From assembly GCF_008710095.1 (NCBI RefSeq), contig NZ_VYKJ01000026.1, forward strand, positions 1-26,077: a DNA stretch of 26,077 nt, read 5' to 3'. How positions within the stretch are numbered: the stretch's first letter is position 1; every line of letters begins with the position of its first letter. This document shows positions 1 to 16,504 of this stretch, piece by piece. Source of the DNA: Affinibrenneria salicis. Its GTDB lineage: Bacteria > Pseudomonadota > Gammaproteobacteria > Enterobacterales > Enterobacteriaceae. A program made the translations under genes and the position numbers. The notes under the pieces are model-generated. The model saw only the letters and a list, made by a program, of their open reading frames with translations, was not told where the DNA came from and made no database searches.

Positions 1-300
<300 letters not shown>

Positions 301-325
301 TCACACGATAACTAAAGAGCTATAG

Positions 326-350
326 AAAGGGCGCTTAGGCGCCCTTTTTT
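326..350 (+). terminator. Intrinsic terminator after tuf
   Basis: There is a perfect 9-bp GC-rich stem (326-334 with 339-347) around a 4-nt loop TTAG. The 3' arm runs into a T-tract. It lies 25 bases after the tuf stop and should end the str-operon transcript before bfd. Confidence 0.9.
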
Positions 351-373
351 ATGGGTCTTATCGCAAATGTGAA

Positions 374-402
374 TTGAAATGCCAACTATTCTTATTTACA
401 AT
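374..402 (+). promoter_or_regulatory. Putative sigma70 promoter of bfd
   Basis: TTGAAA (374-379), a 17-bp spacer, then TACAAT (397-402), each one mismatch from consensus. It is 33 bp upstream of the bfd start and just past the tuf terminator. A palindrome, CTTATT-tac-AATAAG (391-405), covers the -10 box and could be an operator. E. coli bfd is known to be Fur-repressed, but I do not see a clear Fur box here. Confidence 0.65.
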
Positions 403-435
403 AAGGCGCAGTGATGAGAAAAGAGTCGTTTCCGA

Positions 436-630
436 ATGTATGTGTGCTTGTGTAATTCCATATCAGACAAAGTGATTCGTAAAGCGGTACACCAGTACCA
501 GCCGCGGACAATGAAACAGCTGCGTCAGATTGTTCCTGTCGGTACTGAATGCGGCAAGTGCATCAAGCAGGCGCGGATCATTCTGGAGGAAGAACAGACA
601 AAAATCGCGAATATAGATAAAGTGGCATAG
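436..630 (+). CDS. bfd: Bacterioferritin-associated ferredoxin Bfd
   Basis: This is a 64-residue [2Fe-2S] protein that docks on bacterioferritin and passes electrons to the heme, reducing stored Fe3+ so iron can be released. The four cluster cysteines are C4 and C6 (VCLCN) and C39 and C42 (ECGKC), in the arrangement and total length of the E. coli and Pseudomonas proteins. It lies directly upstream of bfr, its partner, with 72 bp between them that hold a separate promoter. Separate promoters fit the known opposite needs of the pair: Bfd for iron release in starvation, Bfr for storage in plenty. That regulatory reading is inference. Confidence 0.96.
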   Translation: MYVCLCNSISDKVIRKAVHQYQPRTMKQLRQIVPVGTECGKCIKQARIILEEEQTKIANIDKVA

Positions 631-646
631 AAATAGTGGTTATTTT

Positions 647-674
647 TTGACACTCTGCTAACCGGTTCTACACT
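647..674 (+). promoter_or_regulatory. Putative sigma70 promoter of bfr
   Basis: A perfect -35 TTGACA (647-652), a 16-bp spacer, then TACACT (669-674). Within it lies the 8-bp palindrome AACCGGTT (660-667). An inverted repeat, GTTCT-N9-AGAAC (665-683), reaches from the spacer past the -10 box. No known regulator is assigned to these. Confidence 0.65.
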
Positions 675-702
675 GTTAAGAACAGGAGCGGAGGGTTGAT
701 CT

Positions 703-1179
703 ATGAAAGGCGATAAAAAAGTCATTACACACCTGAATAAATTACTGGGTAACGAGTTGGTCGCAATCAATCAGTATTTTCTGCATGCACGCATGTTCAA
801 AAACTGGGGATTACAACGTCTTAACGAGCATGAGTATCATGAGTCGATTGACGAAATGAAGCATGCCGATCGCTATATTGAGCGCATTCTCTTTCTGGAA
901 GGCATTCCCAATCTGCAGGATCTTGGCAAACTTAACATCGGCGAGGATGTTGAGGAAATGTTGCGTTCCGATTTAAATCTGGAACTGCAAGGCGCGCAGG
1001 ACTTGCGCGACGGTATCGCCTATGCTGACTCCGTACGTGATTACGTCAGTCGCGATTTGCTGATTGAAATTCTGGCCGACGAGGAAGAGCATATCGACTG
1101 GCTTGAAACCGAGCTGGATTTGATCGGTCGTCTGGGGATTCAGAATTACCTGCAGACGCAATTAAAAGCCGCTTCCTGA
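703..1179 (+). CDS. bfr: Bacterioferritin, heme-containing iron storage protein
   Basis: This is the 158-residue subunit of the 24-mer cage that oxidises Fe2+ and stores it as a ferric mineral in the cytoplasm. All ferroxidase ligands are present: E18, E51, H54, E94, E127 and H130. M52, which binds the heme between paired subunits, is also present. The length equals that of E. coli Bfr. A strong ribosome binding site, GGAGGG at 690-695, lies 7 nt before the ATG. It sits between bfd and the S10 operon, with no gspO or chiA in between (these occupy parts of this interval in E. coli K-12). Confidence 0.98.
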   Translation: MKGDKKVITHLNKLLGNELVAINQYFLHARMFKNWGLQRLNEHEYHESIDEMKHADRYIERILFLEGIPNLQDLGKLNIGEDVEEMLRSDLNLELQGAQDLRDGIAYADSVRDYVSRDLLIEILADEEEHIDWLETELDLIGRLGIQNYLQTQLKAAS

Positions 1180-1190
1180 TTTGTTACTCC

Positions 1191-1212
1191 AGCCGGGAAC
1201 GCATCCCCGGCT
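1191..1212 (+). terminator. Possible weak terminator after bfr
   Basis: A 7-bp stem, AGCCGGG (1191-1197) with CCCGGCT (1206-1212), lies 11 bases after the bfr stop. No T-run follows directly (TACTCATCCC), so it may be only an RNA-stabilising hairpin. Confidence 0.4.
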
Positions 1213-1267
1213 TACTCATCCCGCGCCGCCTTTTTCCACTATTTTCCTGCCGTTTTCCGTTAATGGG

Positions 1268-1295
1268 TTGCTTCCTGAGCAAATTTACGTATAAT
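1268..1295 (+). promoter_or_regulatory. S10 operon promoter
   Basis: TTGCTT (1268-1273), a 16-bp spacer and a perfect TATAAT (1290-1295), followed by GC-rich GCGCGGG. A GC-rich discriminator is typical of stringently controlled stable-RNA and ribosomal protein promoters. The distance from the expected start (about 1302) to rpsJ is about 175 nt, close to the roughly 170-nt S10 leader known in E. coli. Confidence 0.85.
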
Positions 1296-1301
1296 GCGCG
1301 G

Positions 1302-1790
<489 letters not shown>

Positions 1791-1810
1791 TCAGGTCATT
1801 GAGCGATTGA

Positions 1811-3367
<1,557 letters not shown>

Positions 3368-3380
3368 GTCGGAGGAGTAA

Positions 3381-4208
<828 letters not shown>

Positions 4209-4221
4209 TTTTAGAGGATAA

Positions 4222-4503
<282 letters not shown>

Positions 4504-4508
4504 GGTAG

Positions 4509-6438
<1,930 letters not shown>

Positions 6439-6461
6439 TAGAGTAGCGTTCTCGAATACGA

Positions 6462-6496
6462 TAAACGGCTCAAGTTTTTTGGGCCGTTTATTTTTT
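6462..6496 (+). terminator. S10 operon terminator
   Basis: A 12-bp stem with one G-U pair (6462-6473 with 6479-6490) has a 5-nt loop GTTTT and ends in six T residues (6491-6496). The T-tract touches the -35 region of the spc promoter. Confidence 0.93.
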
Positions 6497-6497
6497 C

Positions 6498-6526
6498 TAC
6501 CCATAGCGTGGAAGCAGTGTTATAAT
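6498..6526 (+). promoter_or_regulatory. spc operon promoter
   Basis: A perfect TATAAT (6521-6526) lies 17 bp after a poor -35 (TACCCA, 6498-6503), with the GC-rich discriminator GCTGCGCCC. This matches my recall of the E. coli spc promoter, which also has a weak -35. The T-rich terminator tail just upstream may act as an UP element. The leader to rplN is about 75 nt. Confidence 0.8.
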
Positions 6527-6593
6527 GCTGCGCCCTTAATTATGGGGCATTTTATTGACCTCTTATGGGTCCTAAAGTAGTAGTTGACATTAG

Positions 6594-8175
<1,582 letters not shown>

Positions 8176-8202
8176 TTGTCACCAATTGAATCACGGGAGT
8201 AA

Positions 8203-8601
<399 letters not shown>

Positions 8602-8613
8602 TGGGAGGAAAGA

Positions 8614-9147
8614 ATGTCTCGTGTTGCAAAAGCACCCGTCGTCATTCCTGCCGGCGTAGAGGTAAAACTCAACGGTCAGGAAATTTCGGTTAAGGGTAAA
8701 AACGGCGAGCTGAGTCGTAAAATCCACGACGCCGTTGAAGTTAAACAGGCTGATAATGCATTAACTTTCGCTCCGCGCGACGGTTTTGCAGACGGCTGGG
8801 CCCAGGCGGGCACCACTCGTGCGCTGTTGAACTCCATGGTTGTCGGTGTTACCGAAGGCTTCTCTAAGAAGCTGCAGCTGGTAGGCGTTGGTTATCGTGC
8901 CGCAATTAAAGGCAATGTCGTGAACTTATCTCTTGGGTTCTCACACCCGATTGATCACGAACTGCCGGCCGGCATTACTGCAGAATGTCCAAGTCAGACT
9001 GAAATCGTGCTGAAAGGCGCTGATAAGCAGGCTGTTGGCCAGGTTGCTGCGGAGATTCGCGACTACCGTCGTCCTGAGCCTTATAAAGGCAAGGGTGTCC
9101 GTTACGCCGACGAAGTCGTGCGTATCAAAGAGGCTAAGAAGAAGTAA
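8614..9147 (+). CDS. rplF: 50S ribosomal protein L6
   Basis: This 177-residue protein has two similar domains and lies at the base of the L7/L12 stalk near the factor-binding site. Signatures are [20 protein letters not shown], the inter-domain segment [16 protein letters not shown], and [18 protein letters not shown] near the C-terminus. A site GGGAGG (8602-8607) lies between the rpsH stop and this start. Confidence 0.99.
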   Translation: MSRVAKAPVVIPAGVEVKLNGQEISVKGKNGELSRKIHDAVEVKQADNALTFAPRDGFADGWAQAGTTRALLNSMVVGVTEGFSKKLQLVGVGYRAAIKGNVVNLSLGFSHPIDHELPAGITAECPSQTEIVLKGADKQAVGQVAAEIRDYRRPEPYKGKGVRYADEVVRIKEAKKK

Positions 9148-9510
<363 letters not shown>

Positions 9511-9515
9511 GGTAG

Positions 9516-10649
<1,134 letters not shown>

Positions 10650-10656
10650 GTAGCAG

Positions 10657-11988
10657 ATGGCAAAGCAACCAGGATTAGATTTTCAGAGTGCTAAAGGCGG
10701 AGCCGGCGAACTGAAGCGCAGACTATTGTTTGTTATCGGTGCGTTGATCGTTTTCCGTATTGGCTCTTTTATTCCTATCCCTGGTATTGATGCCACTGTG
10801 CTTGCCAAATTGCTTGAGCATCAGCGAGGCACCATCATTGAAATGTTTAACATGTTCTCTGGTGGTGCTCTCAGCCGTGCTTCTATCTTTGCCCTGGGTA
10901 TTATGCCGTATATTTCGGCCTCTATTATTATCCAGCTGCTGACGGTGGTTCACCCAACGCTGGCGGAAATAAAGAAAGAAGGGGAGGCTGGCCGTCGCAA
11001 GATTAGTCAGTATACCCGTTACGGCACGTTGGTCCTGGGTATATTTCAGTCGATCGGTATTGCTACCGGTTTGCCGAATATGCCGGGAATGCAGGGTCTG
11101 GTTATTAACCCGGGCTTTGCATTTTACTTTACGGCTGTTGTCAGCCTGGTTACCGGGACAATGTTCCTGATGTGGCTGGGCGAGCAGATTACTGAACGGG
11201 GTATCGGCAACGGTATCTCTATCATAATCTTTGCTGGTATCGTTGCAGGACTGCCTCCCGCAATCGTACATACCATCGAGCAGGCCCGGCAAGGCGAATT
11301 GCACTTCCTCCTGTTGCTGTTGGTTGCAGTTTTGGTGTTTGCAGTAACCTTCTTCGTTGTTTTCATTGAGCGTGGTCAGCGTCGAATCGTCGTTAACTAT
11401 GCCAAGCGTCAACAAGGTCGTCGTGTTTATGCAGCACAGAGTACGCACTTACCGCTGAAAGTGAATATGGCGGGGGTTATCCCGGCAATCTTCGCTTCCA
11501 GTATTATTCTGTTTCCGGCCACGATTGCATCCTGGTTCGGAGGCGGTACCGGTTGGAACTGGCTGACTACAATTTCGCTGTATTTGCAGCCTGGACAACC
11601 GCTTTATGTGTTACTCTATGCGTCTGCGATCATCTTCTTCTGTTTCTTCTACACGGCATTGGTTTTCAATCCGCGTGAAACGGCAGATAACCTGAAGAAG
11701 TCCGGTGCATTTGTACCAGGAATTCGTCCGGGAGAGCAAACGGCGAAGTATATCGATAAAGTAATGACGCGCCTGACGTTAGTCGGTGCGCTGTATATTA
11801 CTTTCATCTGCCTAATCCCGGAGTTCATGCGTGATGCGATGAAAGTACCGTTCTATTTTGGCGGTACGTCATTATTGATCGTTGTCGTTGTCATCATGGA
11901 CTTTATGGCTCAAGTGCAAACTCTGATGATGTCGAGTCAGTACGAGTCTGCATTGAAAAAAGCGAACCTGAAAGGCTACAACCGCTAA
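10657..11988 (+). CDS. secY: Protein translocase channel subunit SecY
   Basis: This 443-residue inner-membrane protein has ten transmembrane segments and forms the SecYEG channel for secretion and membrane insertion. The first segment is about residues 20-40 ([21 protein letters not shown]), followed by the plug region. The cytoplasmic loop [16 protein letters not shown], with the arginine needed for SecA-driven transport, is intact, and the tail ends [10 protein letters not shown]. The length equals that of E. coli SecY. It is co-transcribed with ribosomal proteins, so channel supply follows ribosome supply. Confidence 0.99.
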   Translation: MAKQPGLDFQSAKGGAGELKRRLLFVIGALIVFRIGSFIPIPGIDATVLAKLLEHQRGTIIEMFNMFSGGALSRASIFALGIMPYISASIIIQLLTVVHPTLAEIKKEGEAGRRKISQYTRYGTLVLGIFQSIGIATGLPNMPGMQGLVINPGFAFYFTAVVSLVTGTMFLMWLGEQITERGIGNGISIIIFAGIVAGLPPAIVHTIEQARQGELHFLLLLLVAVLVFAVTFFVVFIERGQRRIVVNYAKRQQGRRVYAAQSTHLPLKVNMAGVIPAIFASSIILFPATIASWFGGGTGWNWLTTISLYLQPGQPLYVLLYASAIIFFCFFYTALVFNPRETADNLKKSGAFVPGIRPGEQTAKYIDKVMTRLTLVGALYITFICLIPEFMRDAMKVPFYFGGTSLLIVVVVIMDFMAQVQTLMMSSQYESALKKANLKGYNR

Positions 11989-12022
11989 TTAGGGTGAGTT
12001 TGAGAAGTTACGGAGAGTAAAA

Positions 12023-12139
12023 ATGAAAGTTCGTGCTTCCGTCAAGAAATTATGTCGTAACTGCAAAGTAGTTAAGCGTAACGGTGTTGTTCGCATTATC
12101 TGCAGTGCCGAACCGAAGCATAAACAGCGTCAAGGCTGA
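12023..12139 (+). CDS. rpmJ: 50S ribosomal protein L36 (zinc-binding form)
   Basis: This 38-residue protein starts at ATG 12023 and stops at TGA 12137-12139. It reads [20 protein letters not shown] and ends PKHKQRQG. The zinc ligands C11, C14, C27 and H33 are all present, making it the C+ form, in contrast to zinc-free paralogues induced by zinc starvation. It is the last gene of the spc operon, 34 bp after secY. Confidence 0.97.
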   Translation: MKVRASVKKLCRNCKVVKRNGVVRIICSAEPKHKQRQG

Positions 12140-12157
12140 TTATCTCGCATATTTTTC

Positions 12158-12186
12158 TTGCAAAGTTGGGTTGAGCTGGCTAGATT
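12158..12186 (+). promoter_or_regulatory. Alpha operon promoter
   Basis: TTGCAA (12158-12163), a 17-bp spacer, and TAGATT (12181-12186). This fits my recall of the alpha promoter region in E. coli. The -10 box lies inside an 8-bp inverted repeat (see the hairpin entry). Confidence 0.6.
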
Positions 12187-12202
12187 AGCCAGCCAATCTT
12201 TT
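12175..12202 (+). terminator. Terminator-like hairpin between spc and alpha operons
   Basis: GCTGGCTA (12175-12182) pairs perfectly with TAGCCAGC (12186-12193) across a 3-nt loop. It is followed by AATC and four T residues (12199-12202). It could partly stop transcripts coming from rpmJ. The T-run is short, so termination is probably incomplete. Confidence 0.5.
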
Positions 12203-12285
12203 GTCTGTAGCTGCAATACTATTTGAGTATCCTGAAAACGGGCTTTTCAGAATGGTATTGCTGTATAAAATTGTAGGAGTGCATA
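12193..12285 (+). promoter_or_regulatory. Alpha operon leader (S4 translational control region)
   Basis: An outer stem GCAATAC (12213-12219) with GTATTGC (12255-12261) encloses an inner stem CTGAAAA (12232-12238) with TTTTCAG (12244-12250). The rpsM site AGGAG (12275-12279) and GTG start follow. In E. coli, S4 binds a pseudoknot in this leader and represses rpsM, rpsK, rpsD and rplQ. The pseudoknot pairing with the coding start was not worked out. Confidence 0.7.
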
Positions 12286-12642
12286 GTGGCCCGTATAGCA
12301 GGCATTAACATTCCTGATCATAAACATACCGTTATCGCATTAACTTCGATCTATGGTATCGGCAAAACCCGCTCGCAGGCTATCTGCGCTGCGTCCGGTA
12401 TTGCTGAAAATGTTAAGATCAGTGAGCTGTCTGAAGAGCAAATCGATAAGCTGCGTGACGAAGTCGCCAAGTTTGTTGTCGAAGGTGATCTGCGTCGTGA
12501 AGTTACCCTGAGCATCAAGCGTCTGATGGACCTTGGTACTTATCGTGGTTTGCGTCATCGTCGTGGTCTGCCGGTTCGCGGTCAGCGTACCAAGACTAAC
12601 GCCCGTACCCGTAAGGGTCCGCGCAAACCGATCAAGAAATAA
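12286..12642 (+). CDS. rpsM: 30S ribosomal protein S13
   Basis: This 118-residue protein of the 30S head contacts the P-site tRNA and L5 of the large subunit. It starts with GTG at 12286. The codon is supported by AGGAG 6 nt upstream and by the family N-terminus [20 protein letters not shown]. The C-terminal motif [20 protein letters not shown] is canonical. It is the first gene of the alpha operon. A GTG start combined with the S4-binding leader is also the E. coli arrangement. Confidence 0.99.
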   Translation: MARIAGINIPDHKHTVIALTSIYGIGKTRSQAICAASGIAENVKISELSEEQIDKLRDEVAKFVVEGDLRREVTLSIKRLMDLGTYRGLRHRRGLPVRGQRTKTNARTRKGPRKPIKK

Positions 12643-12655
12643 TCGGGGTGATTGA

Positions 12656-13048
<393 letters not shown>

Positions 13049-13060
13049 CGCCGCTTTTAG

Positions 13061-13699
<639 letters not shown>

Positions 13700-13724
13700 G
13701 GCTTAGTACCAAAGAGAGGACACA

Positions 13725-14714
13725 ATGCAGGGTTCTGTGACAGAGTTTCTAAAACCGCGCCTGGTTGATATCGAGCAAATTAGTTCGACGCACGCCAAGG
13801 TGACCCTTGAGCCGTTAGAGCGGGGCTTCGGCCATACTCTTGGCAACGCACTGCGCCGTATTCTGCTTTCATCCATGCCAGGTTGCGCGGTGACCGAGGT
13901 TGAGATTGATGGTGTACTGCATGAGTACAGCACCAAAGAAGGCGTACAGGAAGATATCCTGGAAATCCTGCTCAACCTGAAAGGGCTGGCGGTGAGAGTT
14001 CATGGCAAAGATGAAATTATTCTTACCCTGAATAAATCTGGCATTGGCCCTGTGACTGCAGCCGACATTACCCACGACGGTGATGTCGAAATCGTCAAGC
14101 CGCAGCATGTGATCTGCCATCTGACCGATGAAAACGCCGCTATTAGCATGCGTATCAAAGTGCAGCGTGGTCGTGGTTATGTGCCGGCTTCTGCCCGTAT
14201 TCATACGGAAGAAGATGAGCGCCCGATTGGTCGTCTGCTGGTCGATGCCTGCTACAGCCCTGTAGAGCGTATTGCCTACAATGTTGAAGCAGCGCGTGTA
14301 GAACAGCGTACCGACCTGGACAAGCTGGTCATCGAGATGGAAACCAATGGCACGATCGATCCTGAAGAGGCGATCCGCCGTGCGGCCACCATTCTGGCTG
14401 AACAACTGGAAGCTTTCGTTGACTTACGTGATGTTCGTCAGCCGGAAGTTAAAGAAGAGAAACCAGAGTTCGATCCGATCCTGCTGCGCCCTGTTGACGA
14501 TCTGGAATTGACTGTCCGCTCTGCTAACTGCCTTAAGGCAGAAGCTATCCACTACATCGGTGATCTGGTACAGCGTACCGAGGTTGAGTTACTTAAAACG
14601 CCTAACCTGGGTAAAAAATCTCTTACTGAGATCAAAGACGTGCTGGCTTCACGTGGTCTGTCTCTGGGCATGCGCCTGGAAAATTGGCCACCGGCAAGCA
14701 TTGCTGATGAGTAA
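13725..14714 (+). CDS. rpoA: RNA polymerase alpha subunit
   Basis: This 329-residue subunit has an N-terminal domain (about 1-235) for dimerisation and assembly of beta and beta-prime ([20 protein letters not shown]). A linker and a C-terminal domain (about 250-329) then bind UP elements and activators. The DNA-contact segment [12 protein letters not shown] contains the arginine equivalent to R265, and the helix [20 protein letters not shown] is intact. The length equals that of E. coli. It lies inside the alpha operon between rpsD and rplQ. Confidence 0.99.
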
Positions 14715-14730
14715 CCGGATCACAGGTTAA

Positions 14731-15147
<417 letters not shown>

Positions 15148-15161
15148 TCTGCCTTAGCGTG

Positions 15162-15188
15162 AAAAAACCGGGGAAACCCGGTTTTTTT
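15162..15188 (+). terminator. Alpha operon terminator
   Basis: An 11-bp stem (15162-15172 with 15177-15187) closed by a stable GAAA tetraloop is flanked by A-run and T-run. This is a textbook intrinsic terminator, and the A-rich 5' arm could let it work from both sides. Confidence 0.95.
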
Positions 15189-15238
15189 ATGTCCGTAATA
15201 AATGTATGGTAAACATTTCCTCTCTGTCTGAGACGCAT

Positions 15239-15616
15239 ATGTGGCTGATTGATGAGTGGGCGGAACGCCATATTATTACCGCACAGCAAAACGGCGAACT
15301 AAATGAGTTGCCCGGAATGGGGCAGCCGCTGCAGCTGGATGATGACCGGGGCGTACCGGCTGAGCTGCGCGCCGCGTACCGCTTACTGAAAAATGCCGGC
15401 TGTTTGCCGCCGGAGCTGGAAAACCGCAAAGAAGCGCTGCAGTTGTCCGATCTGCTGGCGAATATTTCGCAACAGCATCCTGATTACCCGGAGATTGAGC
15501 GTCGGCTGCGCGTGCTGGAATTACGCCTGATACAGGCCGGAATGAGCACTGACTTTCTGCACGGCGAGTATTCAACGCGTCTTAATCAGCGTTTTAGTCA
15601 GCCGGACGAAGATTAA
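15239..15616 (+). CDS. yhdN: DUF1992 family protein YhdN
   Basis: This 125-residue cytoplasmic protein of unknown role has the DnaJ homologue subfamily C member 28-like conserved domain (DUF1992). The core reads [20 protein letters not shown], then [21 protein letters not shown] start it at ATG 15239 ([12 protein letters not shown]) because that is where the E. coli protein begins. An in-frame ATG at 15206 would add 11 residues but has no visible ribosome binding site. It follows the alpha terminator with no clear promoter, so it may depend on read-through. In E. coli zntR lies between this gene and arfA, but here there is no room for it. Confidence 0.88.
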   Translation: MWLIDEWAERHIITAQQNGELNELPGMGQPLQLDDDRGVPAELRAAYRLLKNAGCLPPELENRKEALQLSDLLANISQQHPDYPEIERRLRVLELRLIQAGMSTDFLHGEYSTRLNQRFSQPDED

Positions 15617-15625
15617 TCGCCCATC

Positions 15626-15654
15626 TTTCCCCGCCCTATTTTCTGTCCTATAAT
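15626..15654 (+). promoter_or_regulatory. Putative arfA promoter
   Basis: A perfect TATAAT (15649-15654) lies 17 bp after a poor -35 (TTTCCC, 15626-15631), just past the yhdN stop. The start site would fall about 30 nt ahead of the arfA ATG, which has GAGG at 15681-15684. Confidence 0.5.
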
Positions 15655-15690
15655 ACGCCGGCTGTTAAATATATTATTTCGAGGTTAACC

Positions 15691-15906
15691 ATGGCAGGCT
15701 ATCGTCATACTAAAGGCAAAATTTGCGACAATGCGCTGGAAGCGCTATTACATGACCCTCTTTTTCGCCAGCGGGTTGAAGTGAATCAGAAAGGTAAAGG
15801 AAGTTATCGGCGTAAAAATAAACATGCTAAAGGGCGTTACCAGGAGGCCAGTGATAAGAAAGAATACGGCTTTTTATCACTGGCCTTCTGCTTTTTAGCC
15901 GCTTAA
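15691..15906 (+). CDS. arfA: Alternative ribosome-rescue factor A
   Basis: ArfA enters the empty mRNA channel of ribosomes stalled on non-stop mRNA and recruits release factor 2, backing up tmRNA. The 71-residue frame has the family core [18 protein letters not shown] and the basic segment [17 protein letters not shown], followed by a hydrophobic tail ([11 protein letters not shown]). From codon 51 the coding sequence forms a 17-bp terminator hairpin with a T-run before the stop codon. In E. coli this layout yields a truncated, non-stop arfA message whose product tmRNA tags for destruction. Active truncated ArfA therefore builds up only when tmRNA fails. The same control is inferred here. Confidence 0.95.
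   Translation: MAGYRHTKGKICDNALEALLHDPLFRQRVEVNQKGKGSYRRKNKHAKGRYQEASDKKEYGFLSLAFCFLAA
15841..15896 (+). terminator. Terminator and RNase III-type hairpin inside arfA
   Basis: A 17-bp stem with one G-U pair (15841-15857 with 15874-15890) is followed by C and five T (15892-15896), all upstream of the arfA stop at 15904-15906. Termination or cleavage here would leave arfA mRNA without a stop codon. Confidence 0.9.
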
Positions 15907-15910
15907 CCGG

Positions 15911-15950
15911 CGATATAAAAAAACCACCCTGCGGTGGTTTTTTTATATCG
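15911..15950. terminator. Bidirectional terminator between arfA and mscL
   Basis: A perfect 18-bp stem (15911-15928 with 15933-15950) has loop CTGC, seven A on the left arm and seven T on the right. It serves arfA on the plus strand and mscL on the minus strand, whose stop lies at 15964-15966. Confidence 0.93.
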
Positions 15951-15963
15951 GATTCATTCCGAA

Positions 15964-16377
15964 TCAGACTTTAGGTTGCTGCTGTTTGAGCAGATCGCGA
16001 ATTTCCGTCAGCAGAGTTTCTTCTGCGCTGGGCTTCGGCGGCGCGGCAGGTTGTTCTTCTGTTTTACGGCGCATCTTATTCATCAGTTTGATGGCGATAA
16101 AAATAGCGAATGCCACGATGATGAAATCAAAAATATTTTGAATGAATACCCCATAGTTCATTACTACCGCAGGGATATCCCCCTGAGCTTCCCGGAGTAT
16201 CAGGTGGAATTGTTTAAAATCAACGCCACCAATCAGCAAGCCGAGCGGAGGCATAATGATATCGGAAACCAGCGACGATACAATTTTACCGAAAGCGGCA
16301 CCGATGATAACCCCGACGGCCAGATCCACGACGTTACCGCGCATGGCGAATTCGCGGAACTCTTTGATAAAGCTCAT
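15964..16377 (-). CDS. mscL: Large-conductance mechanosensitive channel MscL
   Basis: This 137-residue inner-membrane protein forms a homopentameric channel that opens under membrane tension to release solutes during osmotic downshock. The N-terminal amphipathic helix [20 protein letters not shown] is followed by TM1 (about 15-45) and TM2 (about 75-100, [20 protein letters not shown]). The C-terminal helical bundle segment is [16 protein letters not shown] at 16377 is preferred, with AAGGAG 7 nt upstream (16385-16390). A TTG two codons earlier is unlikely. It is the last gene of the leftward cluster, 127 bp after trkA, with its own candidate promoter. Confidence 0.97.
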   Translation of the reverse strand: MSFIKEFREFAMRGNVVDLAVGVIIGAAFGKIVSSLVSDIIMPPLGLLIGGVDFKQFHLILREAQGDIPAVVMNYGVFIQNIFDFIIVAFAIFIAIKLMNKMRRKTEEQPAAPPKPSAEETLLTEIRDLLKQQQPKV

Positions 16378-16408
16378 AGACAAACTCCTTAAGAAACAGA
16401 ACAGTTAA

Positions 16409-16437
16409 ATTCTAACAAATGATCCTGTAATTGCCAG
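16409..16437 (-). promoter_or_regulatory. Putative mscL promoter
   Basis: Read on the minus strand: CTGGCA (16432-16437), a 17-bp spacer, TAGAAT (16409-16414). It lies in the trkA-mscL gap, about 31 bp ahead of the mscL ATG, and would allow osmotic or stationary-phase control separate from trkA. Confidence 0.45.
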
Positions 16438-16504
16438 GCAGGGCTTCATTTTCACTACCAAATTCTTTCTTTTGCGCTTTATCCGCGTATTTTCCGTTTG
16501 CCGC

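Noticed and set aside
10723..11448. Open frame of 241 codons antisense to secY
   Set aside because: Asn-, Gln- and Thr-rich product typical of the reverse complement of membrane-protein codons; no supporting signal.
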